44,176 bases of DNA, from NCBI GenBank assembly GCA_903902325.1, contig CAIUUO010000235.1:1-44176 (forward strand), written 5' to 3'. This DNA comes from an uncultured Bacteroidia bacterium. Lineage in GTDB: Bacteria; Bacteroidota; Bacteroidia; Bacteroidales; Prolixibacteraceae. The notes under the pieces are model-generated. The model saw only the letters and a program-made list of their open reading frames with translations, made no database searches and was not told the origin of the DNA. Within the stretch, counting starts at the first letter, position 1; each line of letters begins with the position of its first letter. The position numbers and the translations under genes are program-made. This document shows, piece by piece, positions 7,109 to 17,000 of the stretch.

Positions 7109-10100
7109 TTATAATTTGAAGTTAAGACCAAAGGTAATTACCCGTTGCTTGGGAGTACCATTGTAATCTACACCACCGACTTCCATTTCCGGGTCGATAC
7201 CTTTGTACTTTGTGAACATGAGCAGATCCTGCCCCTGGACAAAGATTCTCAAATTCTGTATTCCTGCGCGGGTTAAAATTGATTTTGGCAAGGTATAGCC
7301 AATCACCAGATTTTGCATTTTCAGGAAGTTTCCGCTTTCGATCCATCGGGTACTGGCCTGGTCTGTCAGGTTGACAAATGTATCCCCTGCATACCACAAT
7401 TTAGGAGTCCATCCATCACCTGGATTGGCAGCACTCTGCCAGCGTCCGAGGATTTCGGTACTGTTGTTCTGGAATTTTTGGTTCAGCAGATCCATTCTAG
7501 TACGATTCATCACTTTGTTTCCGCCACTGTAACGGAACATCAAACCAAAATCGAAATTCTTGTAATTCCCTTTCACTCCAAAAGATCCGAAGTAGGATGG
7601 AAGAGTGGACCCCAACAACTTACGGTCGGCGGATACCAGAGAAGAAGCTGCAGGAGTTGCGTTACCAGGATTGGCAGGATCATATACCTGGTAGGATGAT
7701 GTGGCAATATTGCCCTGAACAAGTGATCCGTCTGCTTTGGCGTAAATAGGATTTCCGTTTGCCGCGTTCACACCCCTGTAATCATAACCAAATAATGTAT
7801 TGTATGCTTCACCTTCACGAATAATGGTGTAAGTGTTGATGATGTCCTGATGGTCAACCAAAGTAAGCACCTTATTTTGGATCAATGACAGGTTTCCATC
7901 AATCGTCAGTCTGAAATCTTTCTTACTGATCACCAAAGCTTCTGCTGAAAACTCGTAACCCGAATTTTTCAAGGCGCCGATATTCTTGGCAATTGTGTTT
8001 CCGGGAATACCAAAGGAAGGAGGTGTCGGAGCATTCAGAATCTGATTGTCCATATTGTTGTTGAAATAGTCGAAAGTGACTTTGTACTTGTTGTCAACAA
8101 AAGCGACATCCAAACCAATATCTGTTTTCTTGCTTCTTTCCCACTTCAACTGGTCATTGCCGATTTGTGCAAATGCGATACCGTTGTTATCCGCATATTT
8201 ATAGCTGCCGTAAAGTCCAAGGTAAGGATAGTTGCCAATGTTGACATTACCCACTTCGGCATAGGATGCACGAACCTTCAGGTCAGTAACAGCTTTTACG
8301 TTCGCCATAAATGATTCCTTGGAAACGGTCCATCCCACGGAAGCGCCCGGGAATACACCATAACGGTTGGCTACCGGAAGAGAGGAGATACCATCGCGGC
8401 GAACAGATGCCTGGATAAAATATTTACCCCCGTAGTTGTAGTTCAACCTTCCTGCGAGAGAATTAAATCCATTTTGTGACATAGAACCACCTGAACTTTG
8501 TGTCCCGTAGGAACCGCTGATCAGGTTGTGACTGAAAAATGAGTCGGAAATGTTACTTCCTGCTCCATAAAAATAATTGTAGGTCTGTTGCTGGAACTCA
8601 TTTACCAGGTTGACGTTCAGGTTATGCATTTCAGCAATGGTTTTGGTATAGGTCAGCACGTTCTGCCAGTTCCATCTCAGGTAGCTGGTAAAGTCATTTG
8701 TGACATAACCGTTTGAGCCCCTGCCATCTCCATGGTATGGATTCCAGTAAAGGAAACCTTCAGTTCCCTTTGAGTCAGCACCCACCTGGGTCTTAAAAGT
8801 AAAATCCTTGGCAAAGGTAAACATTGCATAGGCGCTGGCCAGAATTCCGGTGATTTTGGAACTTTGAACGTTTGTATCTAATGTATAGCGGATGTTTGGC
8901 AGGTTGTCATCAATCGATTGCAGGTTTTGGCCACGGCCAACGACGGCCGGGTTGATATCATCGATGTTGTATCCGGTAGGGTCAGCGGCATCGAAAACTG
9001 CAGTATTCGGTAACTGGCGAATAGCTGAGAAAATATTGCCTGAAAGTGAGTTGGTACCGGTATTCATACCATAGGTCATGGTTCTTGAAATTGATGAATT
9101 CAAACCTACCGTTAACCATTTGTATACTTTATGGTCCACATTGGCACGCATGGTGTAACGGGTCATGTTGTTTGGCCTGGATACTCCGTCCATTTTAGTG
9201 TATCCGGCAGATAAATAATATTTTGAAGCATCATTAGCACCAGAGACTGAAAGGTTGTGGTCCTGCTGGAAAGCATTGGTCCGCAAAACTGCTTTTTGCC
9301 AGTCGGTATTGATATCGGAACCTACCGCAATAGCAGATTGCCCGCGATTCGACCTCTTCTCGTTGGAAATCGTAATGAAGTCGGGTGTTTGCAGCAAATC
9401 GAAAAGATTTACTGGCGAGGCTACCCCAAAATAGTCGTTATAAGAAACACTGGCTTTCCCTTTCATCCCTTTTTTGGTAGTGATGAGGATTACACCATTG
9501 GCTGCCCTGGATCCATAGATTGCAGTAGCCGATCCGTCCTTCAAAATTTCAACGGATTCGATGTCTGCAGGGTTGATGTCTCCCATGGCATTTGCTCCGG
9601 CATCACCACCGACATCCCCAGTAACGATTGGCATTCCATCGACGACAACCAGCGGATACGTACCTTGGGAAAGTGATCCGATACCCCTTATCCTGATACG
9701 GGGAGCTTCTCCGAGTACCCCGGATGTGGAGGTAACCTGTACCCCTGCCGAACGACCTGCCAACTGGGATTCGAAACTAGGTGTGGCCAGGTTGGCCATT
9801 GCATCACCTTTTACTTGAGAGATGGCTCCCGTAACTTCACGCTTTTTTTGCGTTCCGTAACCTACGACTACCACCTCGTCTACTGAAACCTGTTCGGATT
9901 TCAAGGAAATCTTGTATTCTTTCGCTCCCGTAAGAGCAATCTCCTGGGAGGTGAAACCGACGAAAGAAACGACCAGACTTTTAGCACCAACAGGTGCTTT
10001 AAGTGTAAAACGGCCTTCCATGTCAGTAATAGTTCCTACCGTAGTCCCTTTGACTACGACAGAAGCACCGGGAATCGTTGCCCCATCATCAGAGGATGAA

Positions 10101-10189
10101 ACCGTACCGGTCACATCCCTGGTCTGGGCTAAGATAACCTGCATTCCGGCAAAAAGGAGGAAAGCAAGTAACAGCGTAAGTTTTTTCAT
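7109..10189 (-). CDS. SusC/RagA-family TonB-dependent outer-membrane transporter
   Basis: A 1026-residue TonB-dependent transporter. It has a signal peptide (about 1-22, ending ILAQ), a carboxypeptidase-D regulatory-like domain (about 24-100, TGTVSSSDDGATIPGASVVVKG), the SusC signature VDEVVVVGYGTQKKREVTG and a plug domain with VDGMPIV and ADIESVEILKDGSATAIYGSRAANGV. A large beta-barrel follows and ends in ITFGLNFKL, with a C-terminal strand suited to the Bam machinery. It is the partner of the downstream SusD. The leader upstream of the ATG is AT-rich without a Shine-Dalgarno. The CarboxypepD and plug regions are clearly similar to those of the second SusC at 14084-17278, while the barrels are quite different. 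Confidence 0.94.
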   Translation of the reverse strand: MKKLTLLLAFLLFAGMQVILAQTRDVTGTVSSSDDGATIPGASVVVKGTTVGTITDMEGRFTLKAPVGAKSLVVSFVGFTSQEIALTGAKEYKISLKSEQVSVDEVVVVGYGTQKKREVTGAISQVKGDAMANLATPSFESQLAGRSAGVQVTSTSGVLGEAPRIRIRGIGSLSQGTYPLVVVDGMPIVTGDVGGDAGANAMGDINPADIESVEILKDGSATAIYGSRAANGVILITTKKGMKGKASVSYNDYFGVASPVNLFDLLQTPDFITISNEKRSNRGQSAIAVGSDINTDWQKAVLRTNAFQQDHNLSVSGANDASKYYLSAGYTKMDGVSRPNNMTRYTMRANVDHKVYKWLTVGLNSSISRTMTYGMNTGTNSLSGNIFSAIRQLPNTAVFDAADPTGYNIDDINPAVVGRGQNLQSIDDNLPNIRYTLDTNVQSSKITGILASAYAMFTFAKDFTFKTQVGADSKGTEGFLYWNPYHGDGRGSNGYVTNDFTSYLRWNWQNVLTYTKTIAEMHNLNVNLVNEFQQQTYNYFYGAGSNISDSFFSHNLISGSYGTQSSGGSMSQNGFNSLAGRLNYNYGGKYFIQASVRRDGISSLPVANRYGVFPGASVGWTVSKESFMANVKAVTDLKVRASYAEVGNVNIGNYPYLGLYGSYKYADNNGIAFAQIGNDQLKWERSKKTDIGLDVAFVDNKYKVTFDYFNNNMDNQILNAPTPPSFGIPGNTIAKNIGALKNSGYEFSAEALVISKKDFRLTIDGNLSLIQNKVLTLVDHQDIINTYTIIREGEAYNTLFGYDYRGVNAANGNPIYAKADGSLVQGNIATSSYQVYDPANPGNATPAASSLVSADRKLLGSTLPSYFGSFGVKGNYKNFDFGLMFRYSGGNKVMNRTRMDLLNQKFQNNSTEILGRWQSAANPGDGWTPKLWYAGDTFVNLTDQASTRWIESGNFLKMQNLVIGYTLPKSILTRAGIQNLRIFVQGQDLLMFTKYKGIDPEMEVGGVDYNGTPKQRVITFGLNFKL

Positions 10190-10747
10190 AGACTTTTTTT
10201 AAAATTAAAACTTGATTAGTAAAAAATTCATTGGAAGCATCTTCCTGGTTCAGATATGTCAAAAATTGTTAATTTTTAACCTTATATGTAAATATATGTG
10301 ATAATCCAAATTGTCCCTTTTTCGTCCAAATAATTAACAAACAAGTATCAATATTCTCTGTTTTATCACGAATTATCATATAAGACCTGCAATTTTCATC
10401 AATTCAACACTGAAAATCTGCTAAAATTTTCTCAATACCAACAGATTGCTTCGTCGTACCTCCTACCAATGACAGATTTTAATTTTCTGTCATTAACTCA
10501 TTGTGCGACGATTGAATTTTACCAAAAATAGAATTCGGCATTTTATATATTTAACTATATATCAATAGTTTGCATCGTCGTACCTCCTACCAATGACGGT
10601 GGTTCTAATGAACGTGGGATTCTGACTAGCGCTACTTTGAACAGTAAATGTTGATAATAGCACCGTCATTGCGATCCGCCTGATGGCGGAGAAGCAATCT
10701 GTTGCTTATCGTTCCATATCGATCCAAGTCTCCTTCAATATAAAAAG
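10190..10747. repeat. Gene-free stretch with three copies of a TCATTGCGA-type repeat
   Basis: No gene is visible. Two minus-oriented copies (10443-10474 and 10571-10600) share the core CGTCGTACCTCCTACCAATG, and one plus-oriented copy (10662-10705) reads GTCATTGCGATCC and ends GAAGCAATCTGTTGC. They resemble an interspersed repeat I recall from many environmental genomes. A 9-bp stem, AATGACAGA with TCTGTCATT, lies at 10468-10494. The part next to 10189 is AT-rich and should hold the promoter of the SusC gene; TATATTTA on the minus strand at 10289-10296 is one mismatch from TAnnTTTG. Confidence 0.65.
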
Positions 10748-10784
10748 CAAAAAAGGAGCCCCCTTGCGGAAAGCTCCTTTTTAA
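10748..10784 (-). terminator. Terminator of the four-gene Sus operon
   Basis: The arms AAAAAGGAGC and GCTCCTTTTT close a loop of about 12 nt, with T-runs on both strands. It lies about 40 nt downstream of the last minus-strand gene, which ends at 10823. Confidence 0.8.
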
Positions 10785-10822
10785 ATATTACTGACAAATA
10801 CTGTCAGTTTATGGTATCAGAA

Positions 10823-11560
10823 TTACTTTTTGGTATACGTATGCTTGCCGGTTTCTGCAACTTTACCGTTTGACCAAACCGTGTAATTTCCAATCATTTG
10901 ACCGGTTGTAGTATTAATCGTTCCTGATTCCTGGCCTTCATAACCTCCGCCAAAATTGGTTCTTGGCATCGTATAGGTATTGGCTGTAAAATCAATGGTA
11001 AAAGTGGCAACCCAGGATGCCCACCAGCCATCAGCTGCACCAGCAGTTACAGATGATTTTCCTGTTCCGACAGTCAGGGCAGTAGCCCCACCCTTCAGGG
11101 TTGTGATCACGTAAGACCATCCTTCGGCAGGTTCGTCAACAGTATAGGTACCTACAAGAATACTAATAGGATCATAAATAGTGAAACTCCAGGTTGGACC
11201 ATAGGTCATCACACCGTTAGCATCTTTCATGGTAACATGCCAGTAATAGGTCGCACCAACAGTAACTGGTACAGTAAGTGTAAGTGCCTTGACATTCGCC
11301 TGATAGAGTACGGGTTTTGGATCGGTTCCAAAATAGACATCAGCTGTGGGGGCAACACCGTCCTTGTTGGTGGAAGTCCAGGTCAAGGCTACAGTTGTAC
11401 CTGTAATCTTAACCGTAGCTCCGTTCAGCGGCGCTGTAACTGAAGCCGCAGTGAAGGCATTGTAGATCGTAAAAGAGCCCCCATCCTTTGTACAACTTTG
11501 CAATGCAAACAGGCCGAATAAAACAGGCAGCATCGCAGCTATAAAAATTTTTCTTTTCAT
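10823..11560 (-). CDS. Lipoprotein with an Ig/FN3-like domain, last gene of the Sus operon
   Basis: A 245-residue predicted lipoprotein. Starting at MKRKIF, the signal peptide ends with lipobox LQSC (cysteine 23); upstream in-frame codons would only add seven residues. Residues about 35-125 look like an Ig or FN3-type fold (SVTAPLNGATVKITGTTVALTWTS, then TYYWHVTMKD and PTWSFTIYDP), as in surface glycan-binding proteins. The C-terminal half (about 130-245) has alternating beta strands and glycine/threonine-rich turns (GTYTVDEPAEGWSYVITTLK, GMISGNYTVW-like segments) and resembles beta-barrel lipoproteins found after SusCD. It is the final gene before a terminator. A role as surface binding protein is inferred from position and fold; the ligand is unknown. 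Confidence 0.75.
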   Translation of the reverse strand: MKRKIFIAAMLPVLFGLFALQSCTKDGGSFTIYNAFTAASVTAPLNGATVKITGTTVALTWTSTNKDGVAPTADVYFGTDPKPVLYQANVKALTLTVPVTVGATYYWHVTMKDANGVMTYGPTWSFTIYDPISILVGTYTVDEPAEGWSYVITTLKGGATALTVGTGKSSVTAGAADGWWASWVATFTIDFTANTYTMPRTNFGGGYEGQESGTINTTTGQMIGNYTVWSNGKVAETGKHTYTKK

Positions 11561-11604
11561 ATTTCTTATTGTTATTAACAATTAATATAATTCATCAAAT
11601 ATGA

Positions 11605-12525
11605 TTATAACCGCGTATTGACTTCATACATGATACGATTACCGGCAGAACTGATGTAATAGCAGTTCAAAACGAACAGCTTCTTCACAGGATTGTAGTA
11701 ATTGATCGTGAGATCAGCAGGTTTCAGCGTAGCATCACCAGTCCATACATCAAACATACCGCCAACAGAGTTACCTGTTGTTGGATCGATCGGAGTTGCG
11801 ATCACCTTGTAGCAGGTTACTCCGCCGACAACTACTGTATTGGTTGTTACCTCAATCGTTACATCATAAGCGCCGTAGTTACCAAAACCGGTTTTGCGGA
11901 CTGTTTTACAATCCTGGGTACTGAAAGTTTGGGTTGCATCCACAGGTTCTGTCGCATTGCCGGGACGAATACGATATCCGACTGTGTGATAGTCTGCAGC
12001 GTAAGGGTTGGAAATAGGCAATGCCAGCAAATAGGACTTCATGTTGCCTCCAATGGTAATATCAGCGCCTGAGGCCGTTTTGGCGGATGTAATGCTGATC
12101 GCTCCCATGAAATTATCGCAGGCATTCAAAGTCTCTGCACCCCATACTTTACCCGAAGCGTAACCATTCCTGGTGCCCGCCTTGATAACGATGGAAGTGG
12201 TAGTCATCGACATGGTCGGGAAAGGCTTGTAACTCTTTCCGGAACTGGCGTTGTAGGCAGTTACTGCTGCATCATCCTTGGCAAAGGTGACAGTGATGTC
12301 TTCCGTAGGAAGTGCATCCGTGGCGATGTTGACCAAAAATGTAAAGGGAACCTCACCAGCCACCGGTTTTAATGCCAGCGACTGCACGGTATTCGCAGGT
12401 ATAGTGGCATACACTTTACCGGCCAAGGCATCAGGCCAATAATCACTCATATTGTCTTTCAGGCAGGAATTCAAAAGCAAGGTGCCGGCCAGAAAGGTAA
12501 GAGCAAAAAATATTTTGTTTTTCAT
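11605..12525 (-). CDS. Sus-operon lipoprotein with DUF1735-like N-terminal domain
   Basis: A 306-residue lipoprotein with lipobox LNSC (cysteine 21). Residues about 40-170 match the pattern of the DUF1735/BT_3987-like domain: VNIATDALPTEDITVTFAKDDAAVTAYNASSGKSYKPFP, followed by the IKAGTRNGYASGKVW segment. The C-terminal part (about 180-306) with FSTQDCKTVRKTGFGNYGAYDVTIEV and INYYNPVKKLFVLNCYYIS resembles the DUF4361-type partner domain. Proteins of this kind occupy the SusE/SusF position and bind glycans at the cell surface. It lies 33 nt after the SusD-like gene and 44 nt before the next lipoprotein gene, so it is part of one operon. The family assignment is moderately sure; the ligand is unknown. 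Confidence 0.8.
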   Translation of the reverse strand: MKNKIFFALTFLAGTLLLNSCLKDNMSDYWPDALAGKVYATIPANTVQSLALKPVAGEVPFTFLVNIATDALPTEDITVTFAKDDAAVTAYNASSGKSYKPFPTMSMTTTSIVIKAGTRNGYASGKVWGAETLNACDNFMGAISITSAKTASGADITIGGNMKSYLLALPISNPYAADYHTVGYRIRPGNATEPVDATQTFSTQDCKTVRKTGFGNYGAYDVTIEVTTNTVVVGGVTCYKVIATPIDPTTGNSVGGMFDVWTGDATLKPADLTINYYNPVKKLFVLNCYYISSAGNRIMYEVNTRL

Positions 12526-12558
12526 ACTTATTTTTTTAAATTTTTAAACAATCGATTA

Positions 12559-14076
12559 CTAGCGGTTCTGCCAGAATATCTTGGATGTAAAGGCATTGAT
12601 TTTACCAACAGCAACAGCATTGTCATTGTTGTAGTCGATCTCCCTTTGCGGAATAAGCAGGCGAACGGGTGGCGTGGCATTCAACTTGGCGGGATCTTCA
12701 CTGAAATGCAGGAAGGTAGGCTGACCTGACCTTCTGTAGTCGGTCCAGATTTCAATCGGAGCAACACCATTCAGCGACACCCATTTCTGGTTCAGGATCA
12801 GGTTGATCTTGTTGGAAGCCAGATCGTAGTTTACATTCGATTTGTCAGATATAACGTAAGCAGCAGCGGCAGCAGTAGTTAAACCCATGTAAACGAATGA
12901 CTGGGTCATGGCAGAATTGTACAATGCTTTTCCTGTCGAACCCGTGATATAGCCTCTTTCTGTAGCTTCAGCCTGAACGAACAAACTTTCGAAGTCAGTC
13001 AAAAGGGGTGCGGATTTATTGAAGGTACCAATCATGTACCCCGGGTCACCCTTGAGGAATCCCAGTTTGGAAGTATTGGCAGCGGTAAGCGGCGGAGCGG
13101 CCTGTCCAAGGAAGTTTCCTGCGAAAAGGGTTCCGCTGTATGCGTTGAAGAAACGACCAATACGAGGATCTGCGTTAGCGTTCATGAAATCGCATGCGTC
13201 CCTTCCGGCATTATGGTAACTGATACCATCCGCATTTGCTGTTCCTGCAGCAGAGTAGTACCTATTGTAGAAAGGGTTCATTTGACCTGTTGATTCAACA
13301 TATCCCGGGTTGACCAAAGCGCCTTCGCCGGCACCAAGGAAACCAACCGAAGAAGTAGTAGCAAGCGCAGTCTTGATATAGGTATCGCGACCCGTCATAC
13401 CTGACTGGTGAACCAGCATTCTCAGTTTGATGGTATTGGCAAATTTTGCCCACTTAGTCATATTACCCCCAAACATGATGTCACTGCTTCCAGTTACTGC
13501 GTTTGCATTGGCAGGAGCATTCAGGATCAGTTTGATGGCGGCATCCAATTTTAGAATCAGATCCTCATAGATAGCCTGTTGCTTGTCAAATTTGGGTTTC
13601 AGGATACCTTGACTTGTTTTGAAAGCCTCTGTATAGGGAACATCTCCCCATATATCAACCAGATTTTGAAACTGATATGCCTGCAGGATCATGGCAGCGG
13701 CCAGGTAATAACAATCCAGCGGATCAGTCGCACCTTTCACGATCTCGTCGATATTCTGACCATAGATGTAACTGTTGTTATAGATTGCCTGATAACTGCT
13801 GTTCAACATATTGTATTGAACAAGGTTCGAGGGTTGACTGTAACCTGAACTGATAGACCACAAACCGTGCCACAGGTAAGCAAATTCAACATTACCGGGT
13901 GTGTTCATGTTAGCGGCCACGTTATTTAGCGCAGCAGGCAGCAAAAGTTTGGGTGGAACCGCGGAGGCATTGTTCGGATTTTTCTCGTTGACATTCAGAA
14001 AATCAGAACAGGAACTACCAAAGAGCACCAGCGAAACTAACAGTGTTAATATTTTCTTATTCATATTCATTTTCAT
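12559..14076 (-). CDS. SusD-like lipoprotein (SusD/RagB, SusD-like_2 type)
   Basis: A 505-residue lipoprotein with lipobox GSSC (cysteine 23) and the N-terminal motif LNVNEKNPNNASAVPPKLLLPAALNNVA. That motif is typical of the SusD-like_2 group rather than the classical SusD encoded at 5479-7089. Helical repeats include YYLAAAMILQAYQFQNLVDIWGDVPYTEAF, the hallmark region of the group, and the C-terminus contains LILNQKWVSLNGVAPIEIWTDYRRSGQPTF and RLLIPQREIDYNNDN. Three in-frame ATGs lie in the first five codons (MKMNMN), so the exact start is uncertain by four residues. It is separated by 7 nt from its SusC partner and forms its surface lid. Confidence 0.92.
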   Translation of the reverse strand: MKMNMNKKILTLLVSLVLFGSSCSDFLNVNEKNPNNASAVPPKLLLPAALNNVAANMNTPGNVEFAYLWHGLWSISSGYSQPSNLVQYNMLNSSYQAIYNNSYIYGQNIDEIVKGATDPLDCYYLAAAMILQAYQFQNLVDIWGDVPYTEAFKTSQGILKPKFDKQQAIYEDLILKLDAAIKLILNAPANANAVTGSSDIMFGGNMTKWAKFANTIKLRMLVHQSGMTGRDTYIKTALATTSSVGFLGAGEGALVNPGYVESTGQMNPFYNRYYSAAGTANADGISYHNAGRDACDFMNANADPRIGRFFNAYSGTLFAGNFLGQAAPPLTAANTSKLGFLKGDPGYMIGTFNKSAPLLTDFESLFVQAEATERGYITGSTGKALYNSAMTQSFVYMGLTTAAAAAYVISDKSNVNYDLASNKINLILNQKWVSLNGVAPIEIWTDYRRSGQPTFLHFSEDPAKLNATPPVRLLIPQREIDYNNDNAVAVGKINAFTSKIFWQNR

Positions 14077-14083
14077 TTTAATG

Positions 14084-17000
14084 TTAGAAAGTAAGTTTTA
14101 CACTAAAACCATAGACTCTTGTTGGAGGGGTCTGGTCTTCTGTGGTATAACCAACGGCATTACTGGTAGTGGCAGAGTTGTTGAACTCAGGGTCTGTGTA
14201 GATGTTGGCCTTTGGACGAAGCATCAGCAGATTCCTTCCCAAAAGTGCGATCTGGGCAGCCTGGATGGCATTGCCTCCAAACAGTTTCTTCACAGGAACA
14301 TCATAGGTCAGGGCAACCTCTCTTAGTTTCCAGAAAGCGGCGCTGGTGGTATAACCTCTGTTCGTTGTGTGATAGGCTGAATTAACCCAGAATGCTCTTC
14401 CGGTGTTTGCAACCAAAGCAGTGGTGTTCGGGGTATAAACGCCCGGTGATGTTTCGATCACTGATCCGGGGATAATGAATGACTGACGTCCGTTCATGGC
14501 AGAGTGCTCTGAAACACCTGTAAAGTCGAGTGCATTACCAACGGCGTTCACGATTACGTTACCACCCCTGTATTCTGCTGTGGCAGAAAGACGGAAACCT
14601 TTGTAGTTCAAATCGGATGAGATACCCAGAATATGGTTCGGGTTACCGTGTCCGGCATTTACCAAGGCAGTTGCTGCGCTTGGAAGACCAGTGACTTTGT
14701 CAACTACGATATTACCGTTGGGATCCCTGATTACATCAGTAACTTTGATGGCAGGAAACTGCTGTCCAACAATCGCATAGGATGCGCTGGTGTTGGTTCC
14801 GTCACTAACTCCCAGTTCGTTCAATGTCCCCGGTAATATGGAGATAACTTCCGATGTCATGTAAGAATAAGCTACTGAAGCATTCCAGGTTACCTGGCCA
14901 AAGTTAACAAGCGGAGTCAATTTGAGGTCAAGTTCCAAACCCTTGTTGTCCATTTCACCGGCATTGATCAAGGCGCTGTAGTAACCGGAAGAAGCGGAAA
15001 GACTGGCAGGAATCGTCTGGTCAAAAGTTTTGGACTGGTACACGTTGGCTTCAAGATGCATCTTGTTCTTCAGGAAACTCAATTCCATTCCTATCTCCAC
15101 CTCTTTGGTGGTCTCTGGTTTCAGAAGCGGGTTGCTGAGGGTTGTACTTAAGGAGAATCCCGCATTGGAACCATATGGGAAGCCTGCTGCAGTAGAGTAG
15201 GAGGGCAATGTTCCGTACCAGTTGCTCAAAGATACCTGACCCGTTTTTGACCAGCCTCCGCGGAGTTTTGCGAAGGAGAGTACCTTGTTGTCAATGAGGG
15301 AAGGGAACATTTGAGAAAGCACCAAACTGACGTCTATCGCGGGATAGAAGAAAGAGCGGTTTGCTTTGACCAACCTGGAGTCCCAGTCATTACGGCCGGA
15401 GAGGTGCAAGAATGCATAATCCTTGAATCCAAGAGTAGCATCACCAAAGACACCTATAGAGGTGCGTTTGTTTGAATTCTGGGTAAGTGTAGGATTACCA
15501 ATCCTGTTGCTGATGTTGTACAATCCTGGAATCACAAGTCCTCCGTCGGCAGCATCGTAAATATATTCATTCTGGTTGGAGTATATTGAGTTACCCAAAA
15601 TGCCTTTCACGGTAAAATCATTGAATTTCTTGTCGGCCGTAATCAGGAAGTCATTGGTCAGAATAATGGTATTGCTCATCTGGTCGCTTGACCACGCCTT
15701 GTAAGGAGAAGAGGTACCCATGTGACCCTGGCTCCATGGATCCGATTTGGAATAATCATTGTAAATGGCTTCATCCCTGTAGTTGTGGTAATTGGTCCCG
15801 TTGTAAACGATACCGGAACGATTACTCAACTCCAGCCATTTAGTGGGTTTCAGGGAAAGATTTACAGATCCCAGCACATCATTGCGCATCGTATTGTTGC
15901 GCGCATGTTTGATCTGCCAGTAAGGGTTCGGATAATACGCATTGAAATAACCATCAAGGGTTGCAAAAGGATTGTTTACGATGTCCTTGTACGCTGTGAT
16001 TGGTACTTCAGGAGGTGTATTCAGAACATTCCAGTAAACGCCACGTTGCTGATTCATATCGCCACCTGATGTGCTGGTTTTGGTACGGGTGAAGCTAAGT
16101 GAATATTCAGCACTGAAAATACCGTATTTGCGACCGGCAGCCATACGGGCTCCTGTCCTTCTGTTGGTATCATCTGGGATTGTTCCTGTACTTTTCACAT
16201 CCTGTGCAGAAAGGTAGAAGTGACCTTTATCGTCACCACCCGATACAGAAATGTCATTCTGCGTGGTAATGCCTGTATTGAAGAAGTTTTTCTTCTGATT
16301 TGGCACTGCGCTGTAAGGAATCATCTGGTAAGAACCATCCACCAGTTTACCTCCGAGGATTACCATCTGTCCGTTGAATTCAGGACCGAAAGTCTGGTTC
16401 TCATAGGAAGTATGAGGGTCTGTATTCCTTCCGTCTCCAACAAAGAAAGTATAGTTCGGATCAGAATTGCTGGTTGTTTCGCTTGAACCACCACCGAAGC
16501 GGGTTTGCAGGTTCGGCAAATAGGAGATCGTTTCGAAGGTAGTGATGTTACTGATTTTGACAGTCAGTTTACCTTTGTCACCTTTTTTGGTGGTAACGAT
16601 CATTACACCGTTCGAAGCGTCATTACCGTAAAGGGCTGCAGCTGATGCGCCTTTCAAAATATTGACATCAGCGATGTCGTTCGGGTTGATGGAGTTCAGA
16701 TAAGTTGCACTTACAGGTACTCCGTCCAAAACGACCAGTGCCTGGTTGGTCGCCAGGAAGTGGCGGTTACCGCGGAGGGTGATCTTGGTATCAGGATTTA
16801 CACCGTTGTTGATAGTATTGATTTGCAAACCTGAAACCTTCGCAGCCATACCGTTCATTACGTTGGAAGCGCCAGCAGAGGTAAGTTCCTGATTGTCAAC
16901 TTTTGCAGTGGCAACACCCATTTCTTTGGGTTTTCTCTTAATACCCATGGCAGTTACGATAACTTCGTCGACACTTACGGTCTCAGCTTGCAGAACTACC

